Shown here piece by piece: positions 30,816 through 41,869 of a stretch of DNA of 64,000 nt. Below the pieces are notes generated by a model that was not told the DNA's origin, did not search any database, and worked only from the letters and a program-made list of their open reading frames with translations. Source of the stretch: Eutreptiella sp. 'Long Island Sound 2002' (lineage: Eukaryota > Euglenozoa > Euglenophyceae > Eutreptiales > Eutreptiaceae). Position numbers and translations under genes: made by a program. Every line of letters begins with the position of its first letter. The stretch's first letter is position 1. The stretch spans positions 126,294,556 through 126,358,555 of the forward strand of contig OZ038382.1 in assembly GCA_964036045.1 (NCBI GenBank), read 5' to 3'.

Positions 30816-30953
30816 TGGTGATTTGCGTGGGTTGCAGTAGCGGCGCTGCATAGACGCCTATCCCCTGGGTGATGATGGCCTAGGCTCGTGGGGTGAAGCG
30901 GAGGAGGCCCCTGTCTGGGCGCCCCTGGGTGATATACGCGTACATCAGGTGGA

Positions 30954-31937
30954 AGAGGTATTTCGTATTGGGCTGGAACTTCTGGCACGTGATTGTCTGT
31001 CGCCGTTCCTTGCCATCTTTGTCGCCGCGGAGGGTGGGACATTTGTGCTGTAGGGGGCGCATGGGTGCCTCCTGAGGTCCTGCGCGGTGTGGGTCGCAGC
31101 GGTCGTACTCTATGGCCAGGCTTTCTGGGTCTGCCCGCTCGTTGGTGAATGTCCATGTCGCCGTGGGTGTTTGAGTCCCGGCTACGTGTGCTGAATGGCT
31201 GCTGGGTGGCCTGGGGGTACCGTGTGAAACCAGAGGAGAGCCATGCCTGCTGGTCGGCGGTGGCGGCGGCGGTGGGGGTGTGGTAGTGGGTGCAGATGAG
31301 GTGCAGTAGGGGCCATGGAGTGTCGAGGGCTGCCGCGCCGCAGTGCCAGCACGTGCGTGGTATGCCCTGGTCATTTTGTCTGACTGGTGGTACATCGCTC
31401 TCTGGGGCGTTGTGTTTGGGGACGGACGAGGGGGCATGGTGTCGTTGGACAGTGCCGGTAGCGTGTTTGTGGCCGTTTGGTGCTAGTAGCAGGATGGTGG
31501 GTGGTGTCCAGCCTTCGGCTGACGGGCTGGGCTCTTCCTGCTTCGTCCTGCCAACGTTGGGGGTCTCGTGCTCGCTCGGGCGGGGCCGGGGTTGCTGGCG
31601 CTGGAAAGCCTTGTACGCCGTGTCGATGTCCTTGGGTCGCCAGTTCGCGCCCTGCCTTTGTAGCGCATGCGCGGAGGTATGCTTGGAACACGCGGGGTGC
31701 TGGCCATTGCAGGTCGTTAAGGAACGGGGCTTGGTGGGCGCCGCACTGAGCCATGACCTTCATCTGCGTTGGGGTGATGTATACTATGGTGATGGTGGCC
31801 CCCACGAGGCATAGGGTGTCCACCTCCCCTGCCGGGTGTCGGTGGATGTCGGTGTGCGTGGTCACGAGTGGCCCCTGTTGATCGCAGTGGTGGTTCGTCC
31901 GGATGGCGTGTGTGTGGTGCGGTAGGAGGAGTTGCAG
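30954..31937 (-). pseudogene. LINE B2 linker between RT and RNase H
   Basis: Broken frames matching LINE A 5180-6180: EVDTLCLVGATITIVYITP, then a Cys/His-rich segment (CDPHRAGPQEAPMRP, HKCPTLRGDKDG, TITCQKF). Several shifts are present. The Cys/His pattern is shared with LINE A and may be a zinc-binding linker. Confidence 0.6.
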
Positions 31938-33380
31938 CTAGGCCCAGATGCCGGTGCCCACGGAGCCGGGGACAGTGTGTTGTGCCAGTATCCACCGGGG
32001 GCAGGTGTTGCGGGCCATTTGCGCTTCTTTTATGCGTATGGCTGCCGCTTCGCCAACCTCGGGTTGGTGGTTGTGTGTCACTCTGTGTAGGAGGTGCGCT
32101 GCCTGTTTTGCATAGGCCATGTCGACTAGGGTGCCTGTTTTGTCCCCGTAGTAGCGCCAGTGGGCCATCATGGCCTCCTTGGGGAAAGACGCGGGCCAGC
32201 CTTCGTGTTGTGCCCATGCCTTTGTCACTTGCTGTCGGGCGTGGCGTAGGGCGTCCTGGTGGTGCGGGAGGGGCAGGGCTTGGTACCCGATGGCTGCGTT
32301 GAGCATCGCTTCCATGAAGTATGCCAGGCCCTGCGTAGACAGGAGGTCCCCCCTGGTAACTTGGGGTAGCCGGGCGAGGCGCCCTTCCAGCTTGCTTGGG
32401 AGTGTGATGTCGTGGTGCTGCGTGGCCTGTGTGACTCCCAGGTGGACTGTGGTGTCCTCCAGGTGTAGGAGTTCACCTTTCCGGATGTGGGGGGCGGTGG
32501 TCCCGCTGTCGGCTAGCCTGACCAATTTGCGGGGGTGCACCATGAGTTGGTGGTCGTCCAGGTAGATTGTCGTGAGCTCGAGAATCGCGAACGCCTGTTC
32601 GGCGGTCGTTGGTAGCCCTGCGTTCTCATGGTGGCGGTGGCAGGTGGCCGTAGTCAGGAGGTTGTCTTCTGCGAAGTTGATGAGGGGGCACCGTAGCGGG
32701 TATGGGGCGTATCCGAGGTATGTCCGTGCCAGGTCGAATGCCAGCGGTAGGGTGACGAGGAGGTAGAGGAAGGGGCCCTCGGCGCCACCCTGGGGGACCC
32801 CGCTGTCCATGCCAGTCCAGCAGGTAAGGCCTGCGGCTGTGATGACAGCGTAGAGCCGGGTCTGGATGTACCCGGTCATGAAGGATAGGAATGGGAGGCC
32901 CATGGCATCCCATACCCCCGTGAGGAGCCGGTGCCTGGTGTGGAGGAACGCGCCTTGGACATCGAGGGAGGCAACAATCATGTCGTAGGGAGTCATGTCC
33001 AGCGCAGTGTCCTGGAGAAAGATGGCCTCGTGGGGGGACCTGCCGGCCATGGCTCCCCACATGCTGGCGGGCACGTGGGCGAAGACCGCCGGCACGATGC
33101 GGCCCAGGATGAGCGTCCACACCAGCTTTACTTCGGTGGTGGCGCAGACTATCGGTTGCCAGTTTCCCGGCGCCGCCCACTCCCCCTTCTTGTAGAGGGG
33201 GTGGACCAGGCTGGCCCAGTCAGGGGGGATGGGTGTGGTGCCCGTGACGATGTCCCACAGGCGGGCTGCCAGGCGGCGCTTGAAGGGCAGGGTGAGGCGT
33301 TGGTACGCTTCGGCCGGTAGTCCGTCGACGCCGGGCACAACCCCCTTTTTTTGGGCGGTCTAGGGCGCGTTGTAGTTCTG
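31938..33380 (-). pseudogene. LINE B2 reverse transcriptase
   Basis: A 466-codon frame (33338 to 31938) holds PGVDGLPAEAYQ, LYKKGEW, AGRSPHEA, SLDVQGAF, SGVPQGGAEGPF and the catalytic box FAED at 32664-32675, where Glu replaces the first Asp of xxDD. Upstream residues back to about 33380 (DPFSISELQRAL) are in a shifted frame. It ends in TAG. This copy shows that LINE A has lost one base in the VPQGG motif. Confidence 0.82.
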
Positions 33381-33458
33381 AGATGCTGAAGGGGTCGTGT
33401 TCGATGGCCGGCCGCTGTCGGGGTTGAAGACCTTGGGCACATGTTCGCAGATGGTGCT

Positions 33459-34161
33459 TATGGTATGGGGGTAATTGAATTTTTGGGTTTCCAAGTCGGC
33501 TGGAGATGGTGGAGATCTGTGAAGGATAAAGTGGCCCCAATTTTGAAAGCGACCATCCGGGATGACAACACCCGTGGCGTCCAAGGGATCAGAGCTTTCC
33601 TAGGGTCCTGTAATTTTCTACAAGAGACACATCCTCACCTTCACGTACAGTAGGCACCTCCTCACGGACTTGACCAAGAACACTGTACCTTGGAAGTGGA
33701 CTCCAGAGCATGAAGCTCACTTTCAGGAGATCAAGGAAAAACTGAGTTCTTTGAGGTTGTTAGGCACACCTGCACCTGATGGCGAGTTCGTGGTCATCAC
33801 TTATGCGTCTCTGGTGGGAGGCGGTGGTACTCTTCTGCAGTGGCAACGAAATCTAGGAGCAGCTGCAAAAGGAATAGCGGATGAATTGCGGACAGTCGGA
33901 GTCAATCGTGACGGTTCACTCAAGCCTAACTACGACCCGCAGGAATTCCATCTCGTACCGATTGGCCACTACAACTGGAAACGGTCCTCGACCCGAGCAA
34001 ACTACAGCACGTATGAGTGTGAATTCCTCTCAGGAATTTTGCTTATTTCTGGACAAAGCCGACTGCTTGGCAGCGATTCTGTCGTGTGGTTATGTGATCA
34101 GGAGCCCACGCAGATGTTTCTCAAGGGAGCCCCTCCTGAAAACCGGAAGCTCAAGCGTTGA
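33459..34161 (+). pseudogene. pol: Gypsy 3a: end of RT and RNase H
   Basis: The plus strand codes EFLGFQVGWRWW, then GVQGIRAFLGSCNF (the link between RT and RNase H), LLTDLTKKNTVPWKWTPEHE and an RNase H part. The first catalytic Asp is replaced, as the motif reads VVITYAS where TDAS is expected. A frameshift lies near 33655. The piece ends with DQEPTQMFLKGAPPENRKLK. Its 5' end is the junction with LINE B2. Confidence 0.8.
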
Positions 34162-34249
34162 TGGACGTTTCTCGGGCAGCTGAAGCTCAATATCTACAGG
34201 GTAAAACATTGGTTCCCATTTTCTTCACATATATCCACCTATACAAAAG

Positions 34250-34740
34250 TCCATGTACTATTTTGTCTCCCTTGTCCTCTTCTACAAGCCTGTCGATCTC
34301 CTATCGCACCCCTGTCACCTTCCTGTCGCCTTCCCGTTGCAAAAAAACACCGTGCCGCTCTCCTGTTGCTCTCCTGTCGCTCTCCTGTTGCTCTCCTGTC
34401 CCTCTCTCCTGTCGCCTCCCTGTCGCTTCCCTGTGGCCGCTAGCCCTGTTGCCCTCCTGTCGTCTTCCTTTTGCTTTCCTGTCGCTTATCCTGTCGCTAT
34501 GTCTTGTTTCCTGTTGCTTCCCTGTCGCCACCCTTTCGCCACCCTGCCGCCCCCCTGTCGCCCTCCTGTTGCCCTCCTGTCGCAGCTCCCCTGTCGCCTT
34601 CCTGTCGCCTGCCTGTCGCTTCCTGTCGCTTTCCTGCCACTTTCCTGCCGCTTTCCTGTCGTCTTCCTGTCGCCACCCTGTCATCTTCCAATCGCCACCC
34701 TGTCGCCTTCCTGTCGCTCCCTGCCGCATTTCACCGTCGC
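34250..34740 (+). repeat. Degenerate CCTGTCGC-rich simple repeat
   Basis: About 490 bases of short units, mostly 10-12 bp, built on CCTGTCGCC or CTCCTGTTG. It occupies the place where the gypsy 3 integrase core should be. Confidence 0.9.
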
Positions 34741-34977
34741 CTGCTTCGCGTGGCCCGAATCTACTGGAGTCGGCAGTGGCGGTATTAGGGCGCGCTGTAC
34801 AGTATGATCTCGCTAGGAAGAATATAATCATAAGAAAATGCAGGCTGGCCGTTATCGCGTAATTAAGTGTTTCCTATTATGCAACTGTAGGCGGGGCCAT
34901 AAAGGGGCTAGGAATATCTCTAGGCTAGTGTACCGAGAAGGGAATTCTTCCTAGCGCGATCATAGTGTAGCCCTACT

Positions 34978-35460
34978 TTGGGCGGCGAAGAACCCCTTGC
35001 CTTTGAGTGCGTGAAGCGCATCCCATTTGAGCTGGTGAATGACTATCATGAAGACACGACCGCAGAAGGAGACACAAACATGCTGAATGACAATGAGCAA
35101 GCAGCGTTGGCGGAAGAACAGGACATCGTGGCTAATGAGCTGGATATACCATTCTGCAATCGGACTGAGATGGAGAGAATTGGAGCTTATCACGTCGAAC
35201 AGATCTTGAGAGGGCAATATAGGCAAGGGCGCATTTTGACGAAGTGGGAAGGCTATGGCACAAGCGAGAGCACTTGGGAACCAGTCGGTGCATTCGTGAA
35301 TGATGATGGAAAGCTGAATCATTTTTTCGTGGATTACTGTTTGGCACATGCACCTCGCTTTGACACAGCGCTAAGGCAGGCTCGGCGGATCAGCAGCACT
35401 CTGAAGAAGAAGTCCATCGCGGAGGAACCCAACGAAGATACTGCCACGGTCAACAAATAA
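34978..35460 (+). pseudogene. Gypsy 3a integrase C-terminus with chromodomain
   Basis: A 160-codon frame ends at TAA 35458. The last third is a chromodomain: YHVEQILRGQYRQGRILTKW, EGYGTSESTWEP. The first part is probably the tail of the integrase linker. The zinc region and D,D,E core are absent upstream. The chromodomain itself keeps its aromatic residues. Confidence 0.8.
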
Positions 35461-36808
35461 CAAGGAGAGGTCAGTTGCAAGAAGGTTTGACAGCAGCGCG
35501 GATTCAAGCGGTGACGTACAGAAGGACCTACAGTTTGTGGTATGGCAGAACACTGGTTATCTTGAGTAAGTTCCAAGAGACTCAGGAGGAGACAGTACCT
35601 TGAATTTTTGTTTTCATGTCCTTATGCTTCTGCTGGCGTACCAAGTTGAAAACCTGCAGAACTTCACTTCATTCTGCAGAGCAAACATTGAAGTTCAAAA
35701 CTTACTCAGAAAAGCACAGTTTCAGGGATGGAAAGTCTTCCACACCTTATTTGGTCTTTATGGGTCCAAGTGGATATTTCGGAGGGACTGCTGGCTTTCT
35801 GCGCTCTGAGTCGCCCGCGTCACCAGAAAGGTCAGCAAAACTATCCGGAGACCAGAAAGAAAGCAGTTTGAAGAAGATTCAAGGTCAATTATTAAAAAGT
35901 TTAAAAGGCAAATATGACTGGCATAACAGCAAGTTCTGGAGTTACGACAAGCTCTGGAGGGAGCTGAGTTGGAGGGAGCCAAGTATCCAGCAACCTGGGG
36001 TTATCGAGGTTCCCAAAATCGTTTGGTTAATTCATGGTTGGAAAGTACTTCAAACATTACTTGGTCCTGGTTTTACTTCGCAGCACCTATGGTCAATTTG
36101 AAGCCAAGTTTCAGTAACTACAAGTTAAGTCTTGGGGTTCTGGGGGGAGTTATGTCCAGGGCATCAACCTGAACTGAACCAGTAGTCTACATGTTGAGGT
36201 GAACACGTAAAGCAACGCGTTAGAAGTCTGGACGCGCCGTGGTACACGTGCAGCGACAAGCTAAGTCCTAATGCCCTGGCATTTGTGTTGTGACACGCTG
36301 ATTCATGTTGCTTGATTGGAGCATTCTGGTACATTTATTATGTGGGATCTAGAGCTCAAGTTCATATGCTGGAGGTTCATGGCTGCGAGTGCAGGCCCCC
36401 AGCGACACTTACGAGCACCTCACAGCTGAGGTACGGGCCTGATATCTAGGGTTCCTACTTCACTGATTTTAAGGCTCAATTACTGTGTTCATCTGCCCGG
36501 ATTGATTGGATTTGGTGACATTGATCGGGTCAAGGACCTGGATCAGAGGTGGATTTCTGACTACTTCAACCAGGAACGTCGTTCAGGACTACGAGAGTGT
36601 ACGAGGATGACACTGGAGTATCCAGAGACCGTTTGAAGGACTCATCTTGGTCTACGTTTGGTCATTTATGGTTGGTTCAACTCCCCCTTTTTAGTAAGAT
36701 TGGACCCCACTGAAGCCGGATTGAGGTGATATGTGTTGGTCATTTGGAACATGGGAGTCATTCTCGGACGACGCCTTCACACACAGCGTGCATTCAGGTT
36801 GGGGGGCG
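35461..36808 (+). other. Noncoding 3' region of gypsy 3a
   Basis: 1.35 kb with no convincing frame (the longest, 161 codons at 35616, has no recognised content). It lies between the chromodomain stop and a polypurine tract GGTTGGGGGGCG at about 36798-36808. The same arrangement occurs in gypsy 1. Confidence 0.55.
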
Positions 36809-37832
36809 TGTTAAAAGTCCATGAATGAGCAACAGTTTCTCAGACCATTGGTTTCATATGGAGCAATGGTATTCATCCTTATTGCAGTTTTGCTGAAAAA
36901 TTGGGGGAAATTTTATCCATGGAACTTGATCACTTCCAATTTGGTTGAAAGGCACTTAATCGCTTAAATTTCATTCAAAAGAGGGTTTATCTATTGTATT
37001 ATATGCCATGAGTTGTTGTTTGATATTCCATTGTTCCTTCTTTGAATACTATTTGTAACATAGTTCAACAGGGGTGTTGGCCTTTGCTTAATCTATTTTT
37101 TTGGCTGTCTCATTCAGATTGAGCTGTTCAGTAATCTGCATTTCTCTCTAACATATGGTCGTTTCACAGAAAATGAATGTGATTTTCAGATTCAGCACAA
37201 AATTCCGCATCTATAGATTGGTCATATGACTACCTCATTTTTTGTGATCAATTTTGGCCCCTGAGCGCGCCGCCTACTCTATGGGCAGTTCCTACCGAGT
37301 TCTGAGGTCATCACAGCAGTTCCTATTGAGTTCTGCAGACAGGAATTTATTTTTTCCTGAGGTAAAGAAAATTCCCGGAAGACATTTAAAGTGATTTTCT
37401 ATCTTTTTTTATTATGGAGAACCTATTTTTCTTGCGTCTGTTTTACTATCTTTGCAGGAGATGTGATTTCTGAGGTGTTCCATTTTTGCCCTGATCAAAA
37501 GTGACTATTCACTGTTGCAGCCATTTCCAGAGTGCAGACTGAAGTCACTTTTAAGATCCTGAGTGGTTCTGAAGCATACATGCATGCATGAACGCAAGTA
37601 CAAGGCCAAACATCACCCATTGTTTGTCTGTTCATTGTGCAGCCCCATCAAGTTCTTTATTGGTTTTGTTGATCCCATTTCTGCCCGTCTTGGAGTCTTG
37701 GCCTGGTTTTTTTTTCCATCATAATCTTTTTGTACCTGAAATGGGGTAGGAACAAACACCAAAGCAAGTTCATCCAGAGGATACTGACACTATTCAAACC
37801 TAGGAACAAGATGCAAAGCGGAAATTTAACCG
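36809..37832 (+). repeat. Probable LTR of gypsy 3, between 3a and 3b
   Basis: It starts TGTTAAAAGTCC right after a polypurine tract and runs to the PBS at 37833. No second copy is in the window. The 3' boundary is uncertain, because the bases next to the PBS do not end in CA; an alternative end is GACA near 37791. Confidence 0.55.
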
Positions 37833-37844
37833 TGGTAGCAGAGG
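37833..37844 (+). promoter_or_regulatory. Gypsy 3 primer-binding site
   Basis: TGGTAGCAGAGG, identical to the sites of gypsy 1 and 2. The gag frame reads it as GSRG. Confidence 0.85.
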
Positions 37845-37845
37845 T

Positions 37846-38739
37846 ATGGGTGCCACTATGCACGATATCGATTCTACACGTCAATGCGTCGACCTCGCGA
37901 GTTGTAGCAACGTCGACGATCAACAAGCGGTACCGGGACCTTTCTTTCAGGGTGCGCAGGAAGATGATCGGGCGAATCAAAAAGGACAACCAAAGTTTCA
38001 ATCATATGAAAGTTATCAACCCATGGGGAAACAGGAACTAGATTCTATTGGTGATCCGTATGCTTTGTTACTGGCTGGTTTGGAAGAACGCGAGCGTGTT
38101 TTACGCGTCGAAGAAGAGAACATGCAAAACTTCTTTTGTCTACAAGAGACGCTAGTTTGGAACAAGACAGCAGCTTCAATTCAAGAGCGCGACGCGCGCA
38201 GACGCTTGACCAGTTCATTTCGAGATATGAGTTCACCGAGTTTCCCGTCAGGATGTACTGAATTTCCGTTCCTTTCAGTCCACCGATATTCTACTGGAAC
38301 CAATGTCGTCATCAAAGGGTTGCTGTTCAGGAGACCATCACAGAGTACCTGTTTTGACGTCGAGTTCCAAAGTTGGTCACGACATCTCCGAAGAATCTTA
38401 TGAATTACCTGAGACAAAATTTGCAAAGGAGATTAAAGATGAAATTGGCGAGTTGACAGAAGAAGAGCACGAAAAGATGAGCGGCTGGCTGGAAGACTAT
38501 TTATTGAGGGATCTCACGGAGAAAATGAAGCAAAAAGCTACCGATGTACAAGAGAAGCGTACGTGTAAGACGCTTAAGAGAAAATCCAAAGCCGAGTTCC
38601 ACAAGACTCTCTCTGACAGTTCTGAGGATGAAATCTTGGAGACGGATGACCCACTTCTTTCGAAGTTGCTGGAGCGTATTGAACGGATGAACAAGATGAT
38701 CTTCAAGATGTCCGAGGACATTCGGCGTATGCCAAACGT
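37846..38739 (+). pseudogene. gag: Gypsy 3b gag, N-terminal part
   Basis: The first frame begins at the PBS (GSRGMGATMHDIDS) and is closed upstream by TAG at 37801, so unlike gypsy 1 no start in the LTR remains. It carries YALLLAGLEERERVLRVEEE, and the product passes to a second frame near 38320 with SYELPETKFAKEIKDEIGEL and DDPLLSKLLERIERMNKMIF, a likely coiled coil. The second frame continues without a stop into the 65-bp array. Gag N-terminal regions of this kind help assembly; the frame change makes this copy a pseudogene. Confidence 0.65.
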
Positions 38740-39850
38740 GTGCGGTGTCCTAGGCCACTTGGCTCCTGTTCACCCGTGTGCCCGCCTAGTGTGTTGTGTT
38801 GCGTGTGCGGTGTCCTGTGCCACTTGGCTCCTATTCACCGCTGTGCCGGCTCGGTGCGCTGCTTTGGGTGTGCGGTGTCCTGGGCCACTTGGCTCCTGTT
38901 CACCGGTGTGCCCGCTCGGTGCGTTGCTTTGTGTCTGCGGTGTCCTGGACCACTTGGCTACTGTTCACCGGTGCTCCCGCGTGGTTTGTTGTGTTGCGTG
39001 TGAGGTGTCCTGGGCCACTTGGCTCCTGTTCACCGGTGTGCCCGCTCTGTGTGTTGTGTTGTGTGTGCAATGTCCTGGGCAACTTGGCTCCTGTTCACCG
39101 GTGTTCGCGCTCCGTCCTGTGCTTTGCTTGTGCGGTGTCCTGGGCCAACTGGCTCCTGTTCACCGGTGTGCTGGCTCGGTGTGTCGTGTGACTTGTGCAG
39201 TGTCCTGGGCCACTTGGCTCTTGTTCACCGGTGTGCGCGCTCCGTCCGTTGCTTTGCTTGTGCGGTGTCCTGGGCCACTTGGCTCTTGTTCACCGGTGTG
39301 CCCGCTCGGTTTGTTGTGTTGCTTGTGCGGTGTCCTGGGCCACTTGGCTCCTGTTCACCGGTGTGCGCGCTCCGTCCTTTGCTTTGCTTGTGCGGTGTCC
39401 TGGGCCACTTGGCTCTTGTTCACCGGTACGCCGGGTCGGTGTGTTGTGTTGCGTGTGCGGTGTCCTCGGCCACTTGACTCCTGTTCGCCGGTGTGCGCGC
39501 TCCGTCCGTTGCTTTGCTTGTGCGGTGTCCCCGGCCACTTGGCTCTTGTTCACCGGTGTGCCCGCTCCGTGTGTTGTGTTGCTTGTGCGGTGTCCTGGGC
39601 CACTTGGCTCCTTTTCACCGGTGTGCGCGCTCCGTCCTTTGCTTTGCTTGTGCTGTGTCCTGGGCCACTTGGCTCTTGTTCACCGGTGTGCCGGCTCAGT
39701 GTGTTGTGTTGCGTGTGCGGTGTCCTGGGCCACTTGGCTCCGGTTCCCCGGTGTGCTCGTTTGGTGTGTTGTGTTTGGTGTGCGTGTCCTGCGCCACTTC
39801 GCTCCTGTTCCCCGATGTGCTCGCTCGGTCCGTTGTGCTGTGGGTTGCGT
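38740..39850 (+). repeat. 65-bp minisatellite, array 2 (about 17 copies)
   Basis: Marks CACCGG at 38901, 38966, 39031 and 39096 show a strict 65-bp period. The unit is the one seen in array 1. The gag frame entering from 38303 stays open through the entire array to 39922, giving a Cys-, Leu- and Trp-rich product with a 65-residue period (CAVSWATWLLFTGVPA). Confidence 0.95.
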
Positions 39851-39904
39851 GTGCGGTGTTGCGTGTGCGGGGCGTCGCTGCGGGGCGCACAGTCCGTCCT
39901 TCCG

Positions 39905-40110
39905 GACGGCGGCTGTACATAGCCGGCAGGGGCTGGGTACCCTCCGGGCGCGCACTCGTCCATCTCGACGGCGGCGGTTCGTAGCCGGCAGGGGCTGGGT
40001 ACGCTGCCGGGCGCGCACCTGTCTGTCCGGACGGCGGCTGTTCGCAGCCGGCAGGGGCTGGGTTCCCTTCCGGGCGCGCACTTGTCCATTTCGACGGCGG
40101 CTGGTGGTGC
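39905..40110 (+). repeat. 62/63-bp tandem repeat after array 2
   Basis: GGCAGGGGCTGGGT recurs at 39925, 39987 and 40050, each with a CGGACGGCGG or CGACGGCGG element before it. About three copies. Confidence 0.85.
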
Positions 40111-40572
40111 TTGGCACCTGTTCTCGTGCCGTGGTTCGTTGCTTGTTGTGCGCGCTCTCCGGGTTTGCGTCATCCGGCGGCTGTTGTTGCTTGGCATCTG
40201 TCCGTGTGCCTTGGTTGTGGCCGGCGGCGTGCTTCTCTGGCGTGCCTCGTGGCCCCGCGTGGTGCGCCGCGCCTCGTCCAGTCCGGTCGCTCTAGGTGCT
40301 GCGGTCGGCTTTCCCAACGCCGTGGTGCCTTTCCCCACCCCGGGGGCTTGCGCCCCCGGCTTTACTGGGTGGCTGCGGGGGGGCCACAGAGGCCGGCCGA
40401 GAACGGGGCTCATTGTGCCTGCCGCTGGCCCCCACCAAGGCGGGGGCCCTGGGCTCGCTCCGCGTCTTACCCGTTCGGGGCCCCGCGATGGGGTTGTCCC
40501 TGGCGGGTCCCTCCGGCGTCGGACTTGGGCTGCGTGCACTGCGTTGGCTCCAGTCGTTCACCACCTACTAAG
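40111..40572 (+). other. GC-rich unique DNA before gag resumes
   Basis: No recognised gene. An inverted CCGGGGGC/GCCCCCGG pair lies near 40342-40363. AAACGT occurs at 38734-38739 and again at 40573-40578, which might mark the ends of one inserted block. Confidence 0.4.
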
Positions 40573-41650
40573 AAACGTCCCTTTGTTACGCGAGAGTCAT
40601 CGGCTTTTGCCACACTTACAGAAGTGTGTCGAGGTATCAATAAACATGAATGGTCCCATGACAGTGAAGAGGCTATGACTCACGCTCTCAAAATTGAAAT
40701 TCCACCTTTCGATGGGCGCAGCATTGAGAAATATGCGAGCAATTGGGAAGATACCTGGTGCTCACTGGCAAAGCCAAAGTCAAGGATCGGGTGAAAGCTA
40801 ATGTCATTGTTCAAGGTATCAAAGATCCGGAACTCCAAGAACGAGTCCCCAGATTGCTCCAAAGGGCCACAAGCTTTGAGAACTTTCTGAGAAATCTCCA
40901 CGACCTCTTTGCTACGCTCGAGACGAACCTCCCAGATCCGAGTTGGATTTCGAAGGTGTCCCATTTACCTTATGACCCAAAACCAGAGCAAGTGGTCAAA
41001 TTATTGGAAACGCTGGAAAGGCTGTTTGACAAATTGAACCCATGGGTTATGACTGAGGAGCGCAAACTTATGGAGCTTTCTTCCAAGAGCAATGATAAAC
41101 TATTCGTTGAGTGAACCAAGGACGATAACCTTTTTGCGAGGATGCACTCTAATGATTCACTGAAGGATCTCATGAAGGAGCGCGCATAGCTTTCTGTCGC
41201 TTTCAAACATCCTGCCGCTTCACGTGGCTCTGCTTTCCGGCGCAGTGCTTCGAATCGATACCAGGAAAGGCAGGGAGATGAGCAAAAGGACACCTCTTTC
41301 TCTGGTTGACCATCGTGTGGAAGTAGTGCCAACAAGCGGGACATCAACGAACTCCTCTCCCGATGCCACTCGACGATTGCAGAGCTAGGAGTCTCTGAGA
41401 AAGAAGGCAGGGGCGACAAAGGGGGAAAAGGCTCTGGCAAAGGAAAAGGTCGAGGAAGAGGAAAAGGGAAAGGAGGCAGAGGAGGCAAAGGTAGCTGGAC
41501 CCCAACGCATGGATTGCCCAATTTAAGGCACGCATTCAGTGTAAGTATTGTGGTAAGACGAACCACTACAGCGATCACTGCGTTGAGATCCAAAGGAAAG
41601 AGAAGGAGGAAAATTTCAAGGCCTTCCTGATCCAGTCCAGTCTCAGTGAA
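40573..41650 (+). pseudogene. gag: Gypsy 3b gag, capsid and nucleocapsid parts
   Basis: Gag-like coding resumes with ESSAFATLTEVCRGINKHEW and the capsid start IEIPPFDGRSIEKYASNWED, where K.EIPPFDG matches the YYDG/KYNG starts of the other gags. A shift near 40790 leads to VKANVIVQGIKDPELQERVP and more helices to 41114. A Gly/Lys-rich segment (41390-41500) precedes a true CCHC knuckle, CKYCGKTNHYSDHC, at 41540-41581. Frames change at least three times. This is the only classical zinc knuckle among the gypsy copies here. Confidence 0.75.
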
Positions 41651-41869
41651 GAAGCAGCCTAAAAAGGCGGTGGAAGACACCCAGAAGACATGGAAGGACC
41701 AGAAGCAGAAGGGACCAAAAGCTGGCCCAAGAAATGAAAATGCCTCTGGCCCCGCCGCAGTAAGTGCTGGTGTTGGAGCCCCCTCAGCAGAGACCCAAAA
41801 TGCAGGAGGACACTGACAGTCAAGCCAAGAAGAGGAAGAGAGATCTTGCATTTTCAGAAGTTGAGAAAA

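Larger units (their letters stand above)
30816..33458 (-). mobile_element. LINE B2, LINE A-family fragment
   Basis: Minus-strand match to LINE A from about 3680 (RT start) to about 6320 (before RNase H). The 5' end is abrupt at 33458, next to gypsy 3 sequence, and the 3' end lies at the GC-rich block. Confidence 0.85.

Noticed and set aside
29314-31156. Long Pro/Arg/Gly-rich frames in the GC-rich block
   Set aside because: The 210-bp period is divisible by three, so any open unit gives a long open frame. No domain is visible.
38303-39922. 539-codon frame as a host membrane protein with repeats
   Set aside because: Most of it is the 65-bp minisatellite, read in rotating frames. It is better seen as gag running into a repeat array.
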